Positions 12,501 through 26,217 of a stretch of 64,000 nucleotides of DNA are shown here, piece by piece. This stretch comes from Gordionus sp. m RMFG-2023. Its lineage: Eukaryota; Nematomorpha; Gordioida; Chordodea; Parachordodidae. The notes beneath the pieces are model-generated. The model was not told the DNA's origin and searched no databases. It worked only from the letters and a program-made list of their open reading frames with translations. Where the stretch lies: the NCBI RefSeq assembly GCF_954871325.1, contig NC_088779.1:1319121-1383120 (forward strand), written 5' to 3'. Made by a program: the position numbers and the translations under genes. How positions within the stretch are numbered: position 1 is the first letter of the stretch; each line of letters begins with the position of its first letter.

Positions 12501-14159
12501 AAGAGTTCAATGCATATAATTAAGTTTGAGGATCAATATATTTAAAATATTAATCTACTCTTAATATAGAATAGTGACATAAAGAAAAATTAGACATTTT
12601 GTGTTTTTCAAAAAATTATGATTTTCAAAGATATATAAAATGATATAGGAAAATCAAAAAAAAAAATTGACAAATAAAATAAATTATAACGAGATCTAGG
12701 TTTATAATCTATCAAGCAAATTATGATTGGGAAAATTTATAAATTTTGCAATTTGGACATCATAATATATTCCAAACAATATTAAATGGTGTAAAAAAAG
12801 AAATTTTATTAAATTTAAAATTTTTTGAATATATAGTAAAGATTTAAAAATTATATATTATTTAAAAAAAAATGATTAAATAATATAAATATGACGAATT
12901 GATTTATATCCTTTCATAAATAAAAATAATAAAATTTTTTATACATTTTTCAGATATGCTAAAAATAAAAAAAAACCTTATTTGTGTGTTACATCAATGC
13001 AACGCTAGTCCTTTACAATCATATAATCTTCCTTCCTTAATTATAGTGCTGACATATTTTGTTTGCTACAGCTTTGTTTAAAATAAGGTGATGTTGAAAA
13101 TTAAAAATAATACTTAATTGAGATTTTTTTATTTGATGCGATGAAAGAATCGCACCTATTTGAAAGATAATATTTAGAATTTATTATTTACTTGAAAATC
13201 AAGGCAGCATCAAAAATTAGAAATCCTATAAATTTATAGATATAATTCATTTATTAATTATTTATATTGATCTTAACTCATCGTTGATCATGAAATTATT
13301 ATTATCTTTATATAAAAGATTATTATTATAGATAATTTTATAATCTATTTAAGATATTCTTTTACATTCGCTTAAGGAATAAAATATTTCTTTTGCGTTT
13401 TAATTATAAAAGCAACAAATATAACTAACATATCAGATATATTTATATTTTTATAAATATTATGATAGTACATAACATAAAATAAATCATTTTAAAAAAT
13501 ATTTAATTTTTTTTTAGGATTTAAAAAAATATACGTTTTAGGTTTTAAATTTGATCTTATTTTTTGGAGAAAGTTTTGCAAGTGGTTTTTAAGACTAAGA
13601 TCTTTATCAAAAACTAAGACCTTTAAAAAAATTTAAAAAATTAATTTTCAAACATTTTAAACATTATCTAATTATATTCCTAAACATAAATTTATAAAAA
13701 TATATTTTAATATTCTACCTTCATTCATTCGAATAAAATATTATTTAATCTTTATAACTATATTAAAAAAAATTCATACATTATATAACGATTTTAAACA
13801 AATAAATAATAAATCACGTAATTAGCTTTAACCAGTAATATAAATTTAAATCTCCAAGATACAAAATAACTTTCTCTGCCATTTTGTTAAATATACCTGA
13901 AATAAAAAATTATAACACATGTTAATATACAAATCTTTTGGTTTTTCAAAATATCAAATTTTACAATATTCAAATTTAAAAAAAGGTTTAGACAATTGTC
14001 AATTCTATTTTTTACTATAAAACTGTCTTTAAAGTTGAAAAAGATCTTCTAGATATTTTACTAAAATGTATGAATCTAATGAGGGAATTGAGTTTTTTTT
14101 AACCATTTGCAGGTATCGTATCATTCAATATTATTATCATTTCACTTTCCCATTTATTC
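12501..14159. other. AT-rich stretch, nothing recognised
   Basis: Homopolymer-rich spacer. No open frames, RNA genes or repeats that I can support. Confidence 0.5.
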
Positions 14160-14262
14160 ACATGAAAACAGCCATCTCTCTAAAGCTAATATGATGTTAA
14201 TTTAAATAGATAAATAAAATCACTCTGATGTTCATTAGCAATATTTCTATAAGAAATAAGGC
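14160..14262. repeat. Diverged short duplication, copy 2
   Basis: CATGAAAACAGCCATCTCTC, TAAAGCTAATATGATG, GATAAATAAAATCACTCTGA and AGCAATATTTCTATAAG follow the order of the 12395-12500 segment, about 1.76 kb away. The similarity is modest, and I cannot say whether it reflects a duplicated promoter or an old repeat. Confidence 0.35.
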
Positions 14263-17200
14263 AGGTTTAAGTTGGGTTTAATTTATCGTTCTTAAGGATC
14301 TATCGAATTTGGCTTTAAAATTTTAAAAAACTCTTAATGAGCAGTAACATGAATAAAGAGATAATTTTGCTAGAAATTATATTTTTATAAGATCCGCTGT
14401 ATGAAGCGGCAAAATCGATACAAAAGTTAAACAAGCCCTATATTTTTTCTAAAAGTATGGGTACCAGTTCTCTGCTAGGACTGAAGATACCAACTAGTAA
14501 ACTATCTATGTCAGATTAGCTCTAAATAATAAAGTGTAATTATCACAGCTTTATATTAAAATGAATTAACATTCTTTTGGGATAAACTTAGACAACTCAG
14601 CTCGGTAATGGATACATCGACGAAGCCATATTTCAGAGATGAACAACTAGGAAAAAATATTTATATCTATTGCATTTTTACCTTGTATTATTAATATTAA
14701 TACTAATCAATAATTAATCGTGTAAAGTAGCTAATAGATTTCAGAATTGCAAATAAATTAAAATAATAAATTTATGTTGAAATTTATTTTAACTTTTTAC
14801 TACGATTCTTAGCCATTTTACCTGTGTATAAGGGTTATATTGGCGAATGAATACTTCACGTAATTCATCTAATAAATGAGCCATTGGATTAAATAATTAT
14901 TAATAATTTTTTATTTCTTATCTTGAAATTTTATAGTAAATTCAAATTTCCATTCATTTTACCCCATCTCCCATGAAAATTTAAATCCAGACACCTGGAT
15001 AATGATAGTGATTTTTTAATTTTAAACATTCATTTTAAATAAATTAAATTTTGATTTTGACCTGGATTAAACAAATACTTAGAAGAAAATATCCCTTGAA
15101 AATAATTTTTTATTATAAATATTATATTTATTTTTTTGATAATAATTTTACAAGAAATATTTGGTTACAAAAAAATATTTATCAATCTTTTACAAGAACA
15201 ATAACTATCATTTTTTCATTTAAATAAATTATATTGGGTTCTTAATAAGCATTTAAAAAATTTTATATACTTTTATAAAAAAAAATTATGGAATAATTAA
15301 AAAGTAATTAAATATTTAGGCTTATATAATTCATGAAGTTAGACATTTTAAGCTGATAATACTATATGATTTTCTTAATATTTTTTTTATTAACAATAAA
15401 AAATTTTTAAATAAGGAGAATTTAAGCCACGTCCTAGGTCGATTTATTACTAAATAGCCAAAAAAATTAAGTAACAAAATTAAGTCTTACATATATTTTT
15501 AATTTTTACTAGATCGTACACCTTTAAGAACTCTAGGTATGTATTACAATAATTATTATGTTTAATATTCATAAGATCATTTCCAGACAAAGTTTTTTCA
15601 AGGTTATTTTTGAGGCATGTTTCAAGGTATTTTTTATTTATTTTCAAACAAAATGTAAAATACTTTCAAATTATAATATATATATATCTATTCTGATATT
15701 TTATATATTTATTAAGTCAACCTTATAATAATAATTTATTTATTTATATTTGCGGGAATAATATAAACGGTTAAAATATCATGACCAAATATTTAGTTGG
15801 TCATAGGATTTCTTAATTAAGAACTTTTTCAACATCCATGAGCCCAATCTTTTTAGTGGAATTGCATCAGTGAGACACGAGACAAGAATATACTATTATT
15901 AGTGATTATATAAACATTTAGTTCACATATGTTACTTGGCATCAAGCCATTATTCTAAACAGTATAATCAAGGTTAAGATCTGCATAGTTTATTCAATCA
16001 GCGTCTATCAGTTCGCATTCCTTTTTTTAGGTATAATTAAGATGGAATGTACAAAGTATGGCGTAAATACAGTCAAATTTCCAAATTTTATAATAGAATG
16101 ATTATTTACTACTTGTTAAAAATTTTGATTACCATCGATTTCCACCTTGGCTAAATACCCATTCAATAAACTCAAATGAGGGTTACAAATTTTTATAGGT
16201 TATCCTATCTATAAATCTTAAATTGGAATCAAATAATCATGAGCACCTACAATATATTTAACAGGCCTCATATCTCTTTTACAGATTTTAGCATCGCATT
16301 CTATTGCATCTGTATTTCTGGCCCGCAATTTTGTTAATACAATCAAATACTCACATTAGGATCATCAGAATTTTACACTACATTAGAACCTCCTAATATA
16401 TTTTCTGACAATACAGGCAATACATTCATGAAAAGACTATAATTTGAGATTTTTTTGCATAGAATAGAAATCCGGTTTTAATATTAATAAAGACGCAATT
16501 AACAGGCAGACAACATTAATGATGATATGCTGAAGAACTCTTTTAAATATTTTGGTCGTTAAATCAATAATAAATCAGATAACCCTCTCGATGACTTTTA
16601 TTAAAGATAAACAATAGAAATAGCTATCCTTGTAAATAATGTTTATTTTATTAACTCAATATCCCAAAAATCCTTCTCATTTTTTTATATTTTATAATAG
16701 ATATTTTGATTTTAGGAAAATTATTGAATATTTTTATTATTGTTGTCATTTTAACTCTTTTTCTTAGCTAATAACTTTATAATAATGTATTTCATATTTA
16801 TATTTATATTTAAATTAATAATTAATATTTCGATAAAATATTTGTATTATAAACTTAAAATAATTTTTTCCTTTAAATTTTTTTCATCTTTGATTTAATC
16901 TTAATAAATATTATTCTCTAGCATTATCCATAAATTCAAATGATTTCTTTCTATCATATTCATATACTTAATACACATAATTGTCCTACCAATAATCACA
17001 AAAGGAATTCATTTTTATAACTTATAAGACCGTAAGACTTTAAAACGCTATGATTATCTGATTAAGTTGATCCCTATATGTCTAATATATATTTACTAAA
17101 TTTTATAAACATCAAATAAAAACAAATGATTTTTTTATTTTATCAAGAACTGTATAATTTTATAATTTTCTTAATATTTTTTTAAATAAATAGAAAGAGG

Positions 17201-18739
17201 GGTTGCCGATTTAGGTAAATTTTTATTTGGATTAATATGTGCATTTCAGACTTTTTATAATTCACATATTAAAATAAGTAGCATAATTTATAAGATTTCA
17301 AAATTGGAATATCATTTTTAAAAATTTTGGTTATATCTATCCAAAATCTCAATATTGGTATGAACAAATAAAATTTTAGTAATAATGAAATAAAATACTT
17401 AAAAATAATTTTATCCTACAAAAATCTCACAAAGATTAAAATTGGGATATATTAAATAGTTGACAATGGTGTATAAATAAATTTAATTCTTGCACTATGT
17501 TATCATAACTTAAAAATTTTACATACTAATACTTTAAAAAAAAATTATATATTCAAACAAATATAGTAGATTGTCTTACTAACCACCTATACTCCATTTT
17601 TCGAAGAATTTATAGATATCAATTGAACTAACTGTAATAAATCAGACCTGCTCTCTCTCTCTCTTCCAACCACACCCACATTCTTCCTTTATTAAATATT
17701 ACCTCATTTCAAGCCTTCATTTTACTTTTTACTGAATCCTCTTCTATCGTTGCGTCATTTTCGATATGATTTTCAACAATTTTAAAATATCCTATTCACT
17801 AAGAGTTTATCTATCCTTTAAATATTGTTAATTTTTAACCAACAGTTTTTACCAATTTAAAATTTCTTATTGCTTTTGGAAAAGAATAGAAACCATTTTA
17901 TTCAAGCGGTTCTCTAATCAAGATCTCTCATAAAAATTGTAAGATGTCCCTCCCCCCTTCAATTTACCTCTTTTACCACATAGGTTAGAACAAGGATCCT
18001 ACTAAAAGCTTATTTATCATTAATAATCCATGAGCTAATCAAATTGCCTGATAGCCTTCTAGACATTGCCATCAAATTATGATATTGTTTTGTAGACTTC
18101 TATCACAAAGTAATTTTATTCATTTATCTTCAACCGCTCATATGTCATCTATAAAAATTGCAAGAAGTTGAACTTCAATTACATTGTAAAGTTAGAACAT
18201 ATATACATTAGGATTTGTAAGTATGTAGCAGATATTTGCGTGTGCAACTTATGAACATCACTAATTTATTATTAAGATATCTTCTCTCAGTGAACCCTTT
18301 TACCTGCTAGAAAAGTTGAAAATAATTATCATATGATTTTTCTTTGTTTATATTTTTTCTTTAAGACTCAACTCAAACTCTGTTTTACATTTACATCAAG
18401 AGGAAATCTAATTAAATAAATATGCCACCTATAGTTGTGATCACCGTTTTACTCAGTTATTGCTAGCCTTAGTATTTGATATGCATTATTTATGTTTAAT
18501 ATATTTTCTTCTCTTAATGCTTAACAATATAAATAAAATACAAATTTTAGAATTAATAATAAAATAGTAAATGTATATAACTGGTCTCTGATAATTAGAA
18601 ATATAATGTCTCAATTTTTTTTTTAGATAGAATTGAATTTAAATATTTAAAAATTAGTATGTTAGCTCCGGAATAACTCAATAGATGTGAAAAGGAATTT
18701 AATGAATAATCTAATTATGCAAACAACCTTCTAAGGATC
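14263..18739. other. AT-rich stretch, little recognised
   Basis: No credible coding region. Minor items are a perfect 8-bp-stem hairpin ATGACCAA/TTGGTCAT (15781-15804, 8-base loop) and a CT microsatellite near 17651-17664. Less AT-rich patches at 15.8-16.4 kb and 17.6-18.2 kb carry no motif I recognise. Confidence 0.5.
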
Positions 18740-20480
18740 TATAAGTCCTAAACCAGAAATTAGCCCCGTTTATGATTGCGTCAGGCCGTTTTCTATCTGA
18801 TCTAAAAGTCTTGGTGGTTCGATATAGCGGGTATTTGCCGAAGCTCAATGGTCTCTGGATCAAGGATCATTGGGTATGCCTGAAAATTTATCCTTTGTGC
18901 AATATAAAATTTGTCTTCCTTTGGTGCCTATGGGGATTCTGCAGCCAGTGGAGAAGTGTGGGAAGGTTATTATACAATGTATGCGGATTCCTATTGCGTG
19001 GATTAGCTCATTGTTTGTTAGATGGATTTAAAGATTTTTGGAATGAATGACTTCCTAAAATTTATGCTCGTATCCATTAAGTAAAGAAATGAAAAGAAAA
19101 TGGTCGTTTAGGATCATGTTAGATAATATGGATTCAACGATGCATGCTACAACTGGTCTGTCTCAATCCTTCTATTGGATTCGATGATGGGACATCATCA
19201 GCAGGTGTCCTCCATGGAAGAATGGCAACATCTAAGGAAAAATCATTTTGTGAGGTTTGGGACAAGATGGTGGGTTTCGAAAGTAAACTGCCAAAAATAA
19301 AAGCAGTGAAAGCAAGATCATTGGGAGATCTAATCCCTAAACCACCACTTTTGAAAGCTTGAACCCATGCTGTTTCATTGAATTTTATATTCAAAATATT
19401 TTCGGTTAGATCTTTTATTCCATTTCCATTACTGAGAGTTATAGGATATTTAAAAATAGGCGTCGAGCGCAGCGCATAGAGTATGCAAGTAGAAATTTTT
19501 GAAGAAGAAATATGATTTATGCGAAGTATATTAAGAATAGAGTGGAGGTAGGCATTGATTGCTTTGAATCTGCCTACTAGGGAACATAGATGTGCTAGCC
19601 CCTTCTTGGAGGTAATTTTGAATTGGGGATTTTTATCGGAGGAGTTTACTTATGCAAATTCGGATATTGTAGGATAAAGAATAAGACCAACAGGGCATTC
19701 CATTTTCTTGATAATGTGCACTGCCTTATTGGCTACCAATTGAGGTTCACTAATGTTCCGTCGTCCATATACGAGATGAGAGTAAAAATGAGCATTCTGA
19801 ATTAATGGTTTGAATTATATTATCGAATATAAGACAAAATAAAAAGATCCTAATGCGTCACCTTGCTGGATGCCCTTGGCTGAGAGTATTTTTCGATAGT
19901 TGAATTGCAAAATATATGGAAATTGGTAACAAGAATTTGTTGTAGCATAGAAATGATGTTTTCGCTGATTTCAAGAATGCGTTACGGGAGAGGGTGTTGA
20001 ATGCTTTATCAAAATAAATTTTGCTAAGTGTTTCATTTGTGGGATTGCTCTCCAAATAAAGTAGAGTAGTATGTAAAGCGGCCTCACATCTGCTAATGAT
20101 CTCTACCCATAATTGAAATGGGATGAGAAGGTGAGAGGCCTCATATTTTATTCTGAAGGCAATCGTTTTAGTAACAAGGTGGATGAGAATGCTTCCAATA
20201 AGAATGTGGAAGAAAAAGCTGGGAACATCACTATATAAGATTTGGTTGTATAAGTTTGTGATTATAAGAAGTAAAGAAGTTTGTGAGATGATCACAAAGA
20301 AAGGTTGTGTCCTGAAGGAGTATGGTTCTGATTCCATCTAGGCTGAGAGGAGTCTCGGTGTAAAGATAGAATTGCCTTCCTTACTTCGTCGGTAAAATGG
20401 GAATCACAATGAGAATAAGCTGATTGGGTGATTGGTGTTGAAGTGAAAAAGGGTTTTTCAAAAGGAGGTGAATAAATCAA
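18740..20480 (-). mobile_element. LINE copy 0: non-LTR reverse transcriptase, decayed, best-preserved copy
   Basis: Read on the minus strand, several frames carry in order the parts of a non-LTR reverse transcriptase (RT). The order is an N-terminal segment ending FTDEVRKAILSLHRDSS (about 20.35-20.40 kb), a fingers/palm segment with LLIPFQL, CEAALHTTLLYLES and FDKAFNTLSRNAF (19.9-20.2 kb), the catalytic box YMDDGT (19754-19771), a post-RT GGLGIRSPNDLAF segment (about 19.3 kb), and a C-terminal piece containing RKRPDAI (about 18.8 kb). This matches a lineage of metazoan LINE RTs whose consensus has GVG..GGCEAAVHATR..L and F.NAFN.L.RD. Several stops and frame changes show it is dead. It is the least AT-rich part of the array. 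The plus-strand open frames at 18.77-19.81 kb are antisense shadows. Relative to copy A it lacks about 0.7 kb upstream of the RT. Confidence 0.8.
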
Positions 20481-21190
20481 TATATGTGGAAGATACTGAA
20501 TAACTCGAAAAATTATGCGAGATGAAAAAAATACGAAACAAAGCGAACGAATATAATTGAGAAGACAATAATATGGAATATAATATTAGTGATATAAATA
20601 TCGGATTCGTAAATTTTAAAAACTAGACAAATAAAATAAACGATAATATAATATAAAAAAGAAGAGCATTTTAATTTTTTTTGTATATTTATTGTTCCCG
20701 TTCGAGGGAGTAATGAATGAAAGGACATATATTATCGAGGAGTCTTTAATACAATGTTTTAAAAAAATTTAACTGAAGTCTTTATAATTTAATTTTAATA
20801 CGAACTTTCTATTTTAAGAAAATTTTATAAGCGACCAAACACTTTCAGCGTATACAGGTATTATTATATTATTTAATATTATATAAATATCCTAATTTTA
20901 AAATTACAACACACAAAAAGATTAAAATGGTTGAAATTTATATTCATAAAGTCAATGTTAAGGTCAACAGTTTTCTTGAGTTATACATAAATAAGATATT
21001 TAAAAAAAAACATTTTCTAAACAAGGCTTGAAAAAGAAAATCATGAAAAAACAGGAAAACAATTTCGTTATTTGTTTATTATAGCACTTAGAACATTAAA
21101 TAATTAATTAATGTTCCCCACATTTCATCATTATTTGATATTATTTTTTAATTAATTTATTTTTAAATGTAATCAAGATATATTAAATAT
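20474..21190 (-). repeat. LINE copy 0: 5'-side flanking or UTR segment
   Basis: Non-coding block shared with copies A (25.2-26.5 kb) and B (29.6-30.4 kb). Shared landmarks include CGAGGGAGTAATGAATGAAAGG, GAGTCTTTAATACAATGTTTT, AAATCATGAAAAAACAGGAAAA, TATAGCACTTAGAACATT and AATGTAATCAAGAT. It is either the 5' untranslated region of the LINE or DNA co-duplicated with it. Because it recurs in the same order next to each copy, I assign it to the repeat unit. Confidence 0.65.
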
Positions 21191-21989
21191 CCATTCCTTC
21201 TTTATTACAGATGATTATGTTTTCTAATAATTTTCACATCTCATTATTTTAGAGGATCTCTATTCTATTGAGAATGATTAATCACAACCAATTATACCTT
21301 TTAATGATGTAGAGAGTTAACTGTTAATATTATTACTCCCCTATATTATAAGGAAATTTGATAATAAAGACCTAAAAATAATTATTAAAGCGCTCATATA
21401 TTTAAAAAAATTTACTCCCATCAAGCCACATAAATGGAGGTTCATATAATACACTCTTTAGTGTTTTTAAAGGAAAATAGCTCTATACATAATTTAGAAG
21501 TATCTACGCTAATTAGCGTTGCCATATCTTATTTCATATTAAAAATCGTGTGACATAAGTTATATATAATTATTAACATGTAACATATCTAATTATCGCC
21601 AAAATAAAATAAATTAAAAGAAAAAAAAATTGTTCATTAACTATTATTCCTTTTGGTATAATATATTTAATTAAATATTTATGTTTTGTAAATATTGTTA
21701 ATTTAATCGAAGACTTGAACCAAAACAAATAATGTTTCGACATCAGACAAAAATATTGGTTGGATAAGTCCATTCTTTATAATTATAGTTCATAATTAGT
21801 GATTGATATCTTAAATTAGCGTCATCACCTGGTATATTTTGAATCAACATCATGATGCAAGAGTTGACTTGCCAAATTATGATTTTCACTCAAGATTATC
21901 TAGCTAAAAATTTATTCAGGATATATTTTTGTTTAAACTTCATTCTTAGGTAACATATAGATATTTTTAACCCAGATATAGAGTTATTT
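21191..21989. other. AT-rich spacer between copy 0 and unit A
   Basis: No open frame worth calling; the 66-residue minus-strand frame at 21573-21773 has no recognisable content. No repeat boundary is certain. Confidence 0.4.
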
Positions 21990-23399
21990 ATGGGTAGAAC
22001 TACACCAGCAGTATAAATCTATATGTTAAGGCATCAGCAATAATGAAAGAAGTAGAATATAATAGGGCCTTCATCCAAATATACTTTAAAAATTTAAGCA
22101 AATAAGTTTATATTTAATTAGATTTGGGATATATGATTTGTATATCAAATCCAATATATTTATTCTATAAGTTTTAAAAATAACAAAATCGATTATGGAT
22201 ATCTATCAAATTTATGTATGCTCACATTAATTTTATTTCTTAATACTTTATTTATTTAATAAAAATAAAAAATTATCATAATTTTTAATTTACAAGTTAA
22301 TTATAGATTAATTACAATTTTAAGTATCCAATTTATGAATAATAATATATTTTTATATAGTATTTTGGGAAAAGGGTATATATTAATAGATATTATTTTC
22401 TAATTGTAAAATGTTCTTTGTCTTAATACACTTTTGAAAATATTTACAATAAAACTTTTTAGCAGGGCGTGGATCTATGAGTTGTGAGCGGAGTTTGTTT
22501 TACTATTTTTTCTAAACTGAAAATAAACGCGAACTGACTTAACTCCGTATGACCCAAATCGATCATTACTCTAATTTAAATATACCAAGAAAATGTTGGA
22601 AGATATTCTGATTGAATAAGATTTGTAATATTGATTAATAAAATTTAGAATTTAGGACTAATTTTTATTATGTTGTGTGTATACTTTTTTTTAAATTGTT
22701 CTTTAATAAAATATACCGATTTTAATTTTTTTACTGAGATTATCATTATCATTGTATATATATTTAAATTGATTTCTGGTAATAAAATTTTTTATCTTTA
22801 GATGCTTAAAATACAGATGGTGGAATTTTGATTGTGAATATGTTAGGCCATTAATATATTTTATATTCACAATTTTTAACATTGGTATTCATGATAACGT
22901 GAGGTGGTGGTATGTATAGTTTTCCATTTTATCATTCCTTGATGGGGTTGCTTACGGTAATTATGGTTTCCCAGTTCAATTATTAGAATAATGGTAATTA
23001 TTGTTAACCCTTGGGTTTAGGGCCGTAGTTAGAATTTCTTACTTGTAGAATATGACGCTGGGGGCCGAAAATTTAAATAATATTCAATCCTATTCTTGTT
23101 TTACTTCTCGGGAATTAATAATAAATAGGTTCATCTTTAAACTGGGATTTATTTGAAATCAAAATTCATTTTAAAATCATAAGAGGTATAATATACCATA
23201 AATTTAACAATTTAAAATTTAGGTTTAGACGGAATGTGGGAAAAATTTTGATTGTAAATTAGGTCCTGTTTGAGCTAAATTAGTTATTTCAATTGAACTT
23301 AGAAATTTCTCTTAGTTATTAAATATATATAGCTAATTTTTATCATTGTGCTTATTATTTTGGATGTATTGCAAATTTCCTTTCTTATTTATCATTATA

Positions 23400-24910
23400 T
23401 ATCATTAAACTACATTTTCTAGTTTTTATTTTTATTTTATTGATTAACGGTTTTCTCAAGTTCCAGGTCTCATCGTACTCCTTGAATTGACATTTCCGCA
23501 TTATTTTTTTCCAACAATCTATTTTTTTTTAGTCCATTTGAATTTTGTTTTCAAACTTGAAATCTTACATTAGCACATTTTCTTCTCAATTTTTTTCATA
23601 AAGACCATTATGTCATATTTTGCAACAATATTTTGGAAGGTCTAACAGATTTGCTTTGATTGTATTCGTATCTAGATGTGATAGCTCCTCCTTGAAGATA
23701 ATTATTAAATTTTCGAAATTTTGATCGGAGAAGTTAACTTGGACATGTTTTTGTGAGGTTGTGAATGAAACGAACGTCCCATCTCATTTCCTTGGTAATA
23801 TCTAAGGCCATTACATTTCCAATTTTGGTCCACTAATGATTCCGTTGTTTATACACCAGATGTGAAGTTAAAGTGAGAATTTGGAATTAATGATTTGGAT
23901 TATCTTATTGATTGCGAGAAGAAATAAAAATAACCCTAATGGATCACCCACCTTGTTTGATATTATCGATTGAGGGTATTTTTAGAGAGTTGTTGCAAAA
24001 TGGATGGAATTGATAACAAGAATATTGAAATTTAGTGTAGAGTGATGTTCTCGGGAGATGATGTAGGCATTGGCAATATCAATTTTGATCGTCTCGCATC
24101 CGCCAATGTCTTCCATCCTTCTATAGACTTTTTTTTTATCTTCAGTTAGGCAATAAGTCTTGTCTGGCTCCAAAAAGAATGGGGTAGGGGCAAAAAAAGG
24201 AACATCACCATCTAAGGTTCGGTTTCACAAATCTGTGATTTGGAAAGATAAAAATTTCGGAGCTCATCAATATAGAGAGTTGTTCTCTGAATATAAGTTT
24301 CATCCCATAATGGCCTTGTGGTGAGTCTCGGCGGAAAGATAAATTTGCCTTACTTATTTCGTCAGATTAAAATCGGAAGCACAATGAGAATATGATTGTT
24401 GAATGAGGTGTTTAAATGTAATATGTATGAGTTTTATGTATCTCTTATCTTACTCGTCAGCTAGTTATTCATAAGTAGAAGCCAATTTGAGAGCACTAAT
24501 TTTTAAAAAGTCACAATAGGAGAAACATTTTTTGTTATAAAAAATTATGCACCGTACTCTTGAAGATGGAAAGAAAGATTGCAGGTAGAATCTTTAATTT
24601 GTTGGGTTAAAAAAAATCTTGAGGATTTGTTAGGTAACCTAAAGGTGTTATAAACACAGAATAGGAATTTAAGCCTATCCGTTTTATTGATAAAGTTTTG
24701 TAGTTTCTGGTATTGAGAAATACGCCTGAGAAATAGGTAAAAGAAGAGTCAAATAAAGGGGGCTCTATTAATGTGCTGGGTAACCGATAAGCGTTCTGTG
24801 ATAGAGGTAAAAGTCGTGAATGAGAGCAAAATTTAATAAATTTTCCATAACTCACAGCATCATATAGTAAATGTTTACGTTTCAACCAGGCAGATAATAG
24901 GTTCAAAGGG
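23400..24910 (-). mobile_element. LINE copy A coding part, heavily decayed
   Basis: Minus-strand fragments align with copies 0 and B: CCAAAATTGGA..GTAATGGCC after the active-site box, and a segment reading GARQDLL (about 24.16 kb) before it. The YMDDGT box of copy 0 is here degraded to CINNGI (about 23.83-23.85 kb), so this RT cannot be active. An upstream 99-residue open frame (24607-24906) contains SAWLKRKHL, SQNAYRLPSTLIEPPL and NYKTLSIK; copy B carries the same segment as SSWLKHKHL, SQNAYPFLSTFIEPPL and NYKTLSM. So this is old coding sequence of the same element, of unrecognised function. It is far more AT-rich than copy 0. Confidence 0.65.
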
Positions 24911-26206
24911 AGTTACCTTTGTTATAATATTATAACACGGTCACGGAGCAAATAAATTAATTGAGGAATCGGAGTAACTACAACTAAGAATAATAAATTA
25001 ATTTGATAATGAATGAATTTAAAGCTATATATCCAGAAGCTAAAGTTAAAATTGATAAAAAGACAACCAATGAAATGAAGCGAAATCAATCAATTAGGCA
25101 GATTAAACAATTGTAAAATCATATTATGGGTAGGCGAAATAAAAGCGTGAACTCGGCTTACTATCAAAAATTAAGTTTTACTATCTAGCGTGAATGAATA
25201 AATATATGTAGAGGATTAATAATGAATAACTAGAAAAATGAAGCGAGATAAAAATTAAAAAAATTTCGAAACACAACACGAATATGATTGAGAATTATTA
25301 ATATGCGATAAATGAATGTTTAATTTTTGTCAACTAATTAAGTTGAAAATTGTGCATTACTAAACCAATAGACAATATGGAATATAAAATAAAAATTAAA
25401 TCTCGCTATAATTAATTTAGCTATAAAAAAATTTGTTTATATTATATAAACGGTTATTATTTTAAATTCCTTATTGATAAATAAGAAAATTTAGACTTTT
25501 TTTGTTTATTTATTATTCACGATCGAGGGAGTAATGAATGAAAGGGCTTAAAAATATTATAGAAGAGTTTTTAATGCAATTTTTTTTTAAATTTAATTTT
25601 AAATTTCTATTTTTAAGAAAATGTAATGGAAACAAGTTATGGTGGGCCTTACGATCCACATGAAAGTATTTTATTATATATTTTGATATTATATAATTAT
25701 TCCTAATATTAAATAGTCAAAAAAAAAGGTGTAAATCTAGAAAACACAGAAAGATTGAAACCTATCTTAATTTACATGCTATAACATGTCAGGTTGATAA
25801 ATAAACCTTGAAACAGGGTTTATATTCAAGTCAATGTTAAGGTCGTGTAATAAAAAATATCGTATATGCTATAAAATAAGGTTTAAAAGAAAATATTTTA
25901 GGGAACTAGACTTCAAAAAACTTATAATAAAGAAATAAAACAATTATCTATCTCATAAAATAATATAATTTTTTTTGTAATTTAGAATTTTTTTGCAACA
26001 ATATATTATAAAAAATTCAAGACAAACGAAACTAATAATATTTCAGTAGTGTTGTTATGCGACTCGATTTTTAAAAAAGGGCAGTTCAATATTTTGCCAG
26101 ATTTCATAGATCTCTTAAAGGTTTTACGCCAAAATATTTGCTAAACAACGACCAAACTTAGTCAAAAAAATAATAACTTGTTTTCTAATATAAATTAATG
26201 AATTCA

Positions 26207-26217
26207 CCCCCCCCCCC
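26207..26217. repeat. Poly-C tract (11 C)
   Basis: Run of 11 C between AATTCA and TAAATATGG. G and C homopolymers this long are conspicuous in DNA this AT-rich; three others occur in the window. Confidence 0.9.

Noticed and set aside
18772-19805. Plus-strand open frames over LINE copy 0
   Set aside because: The minus strand of the same DNA carries recognisable reverse-transcriptase motifs in the right order; the plus frames are antisense shadows.
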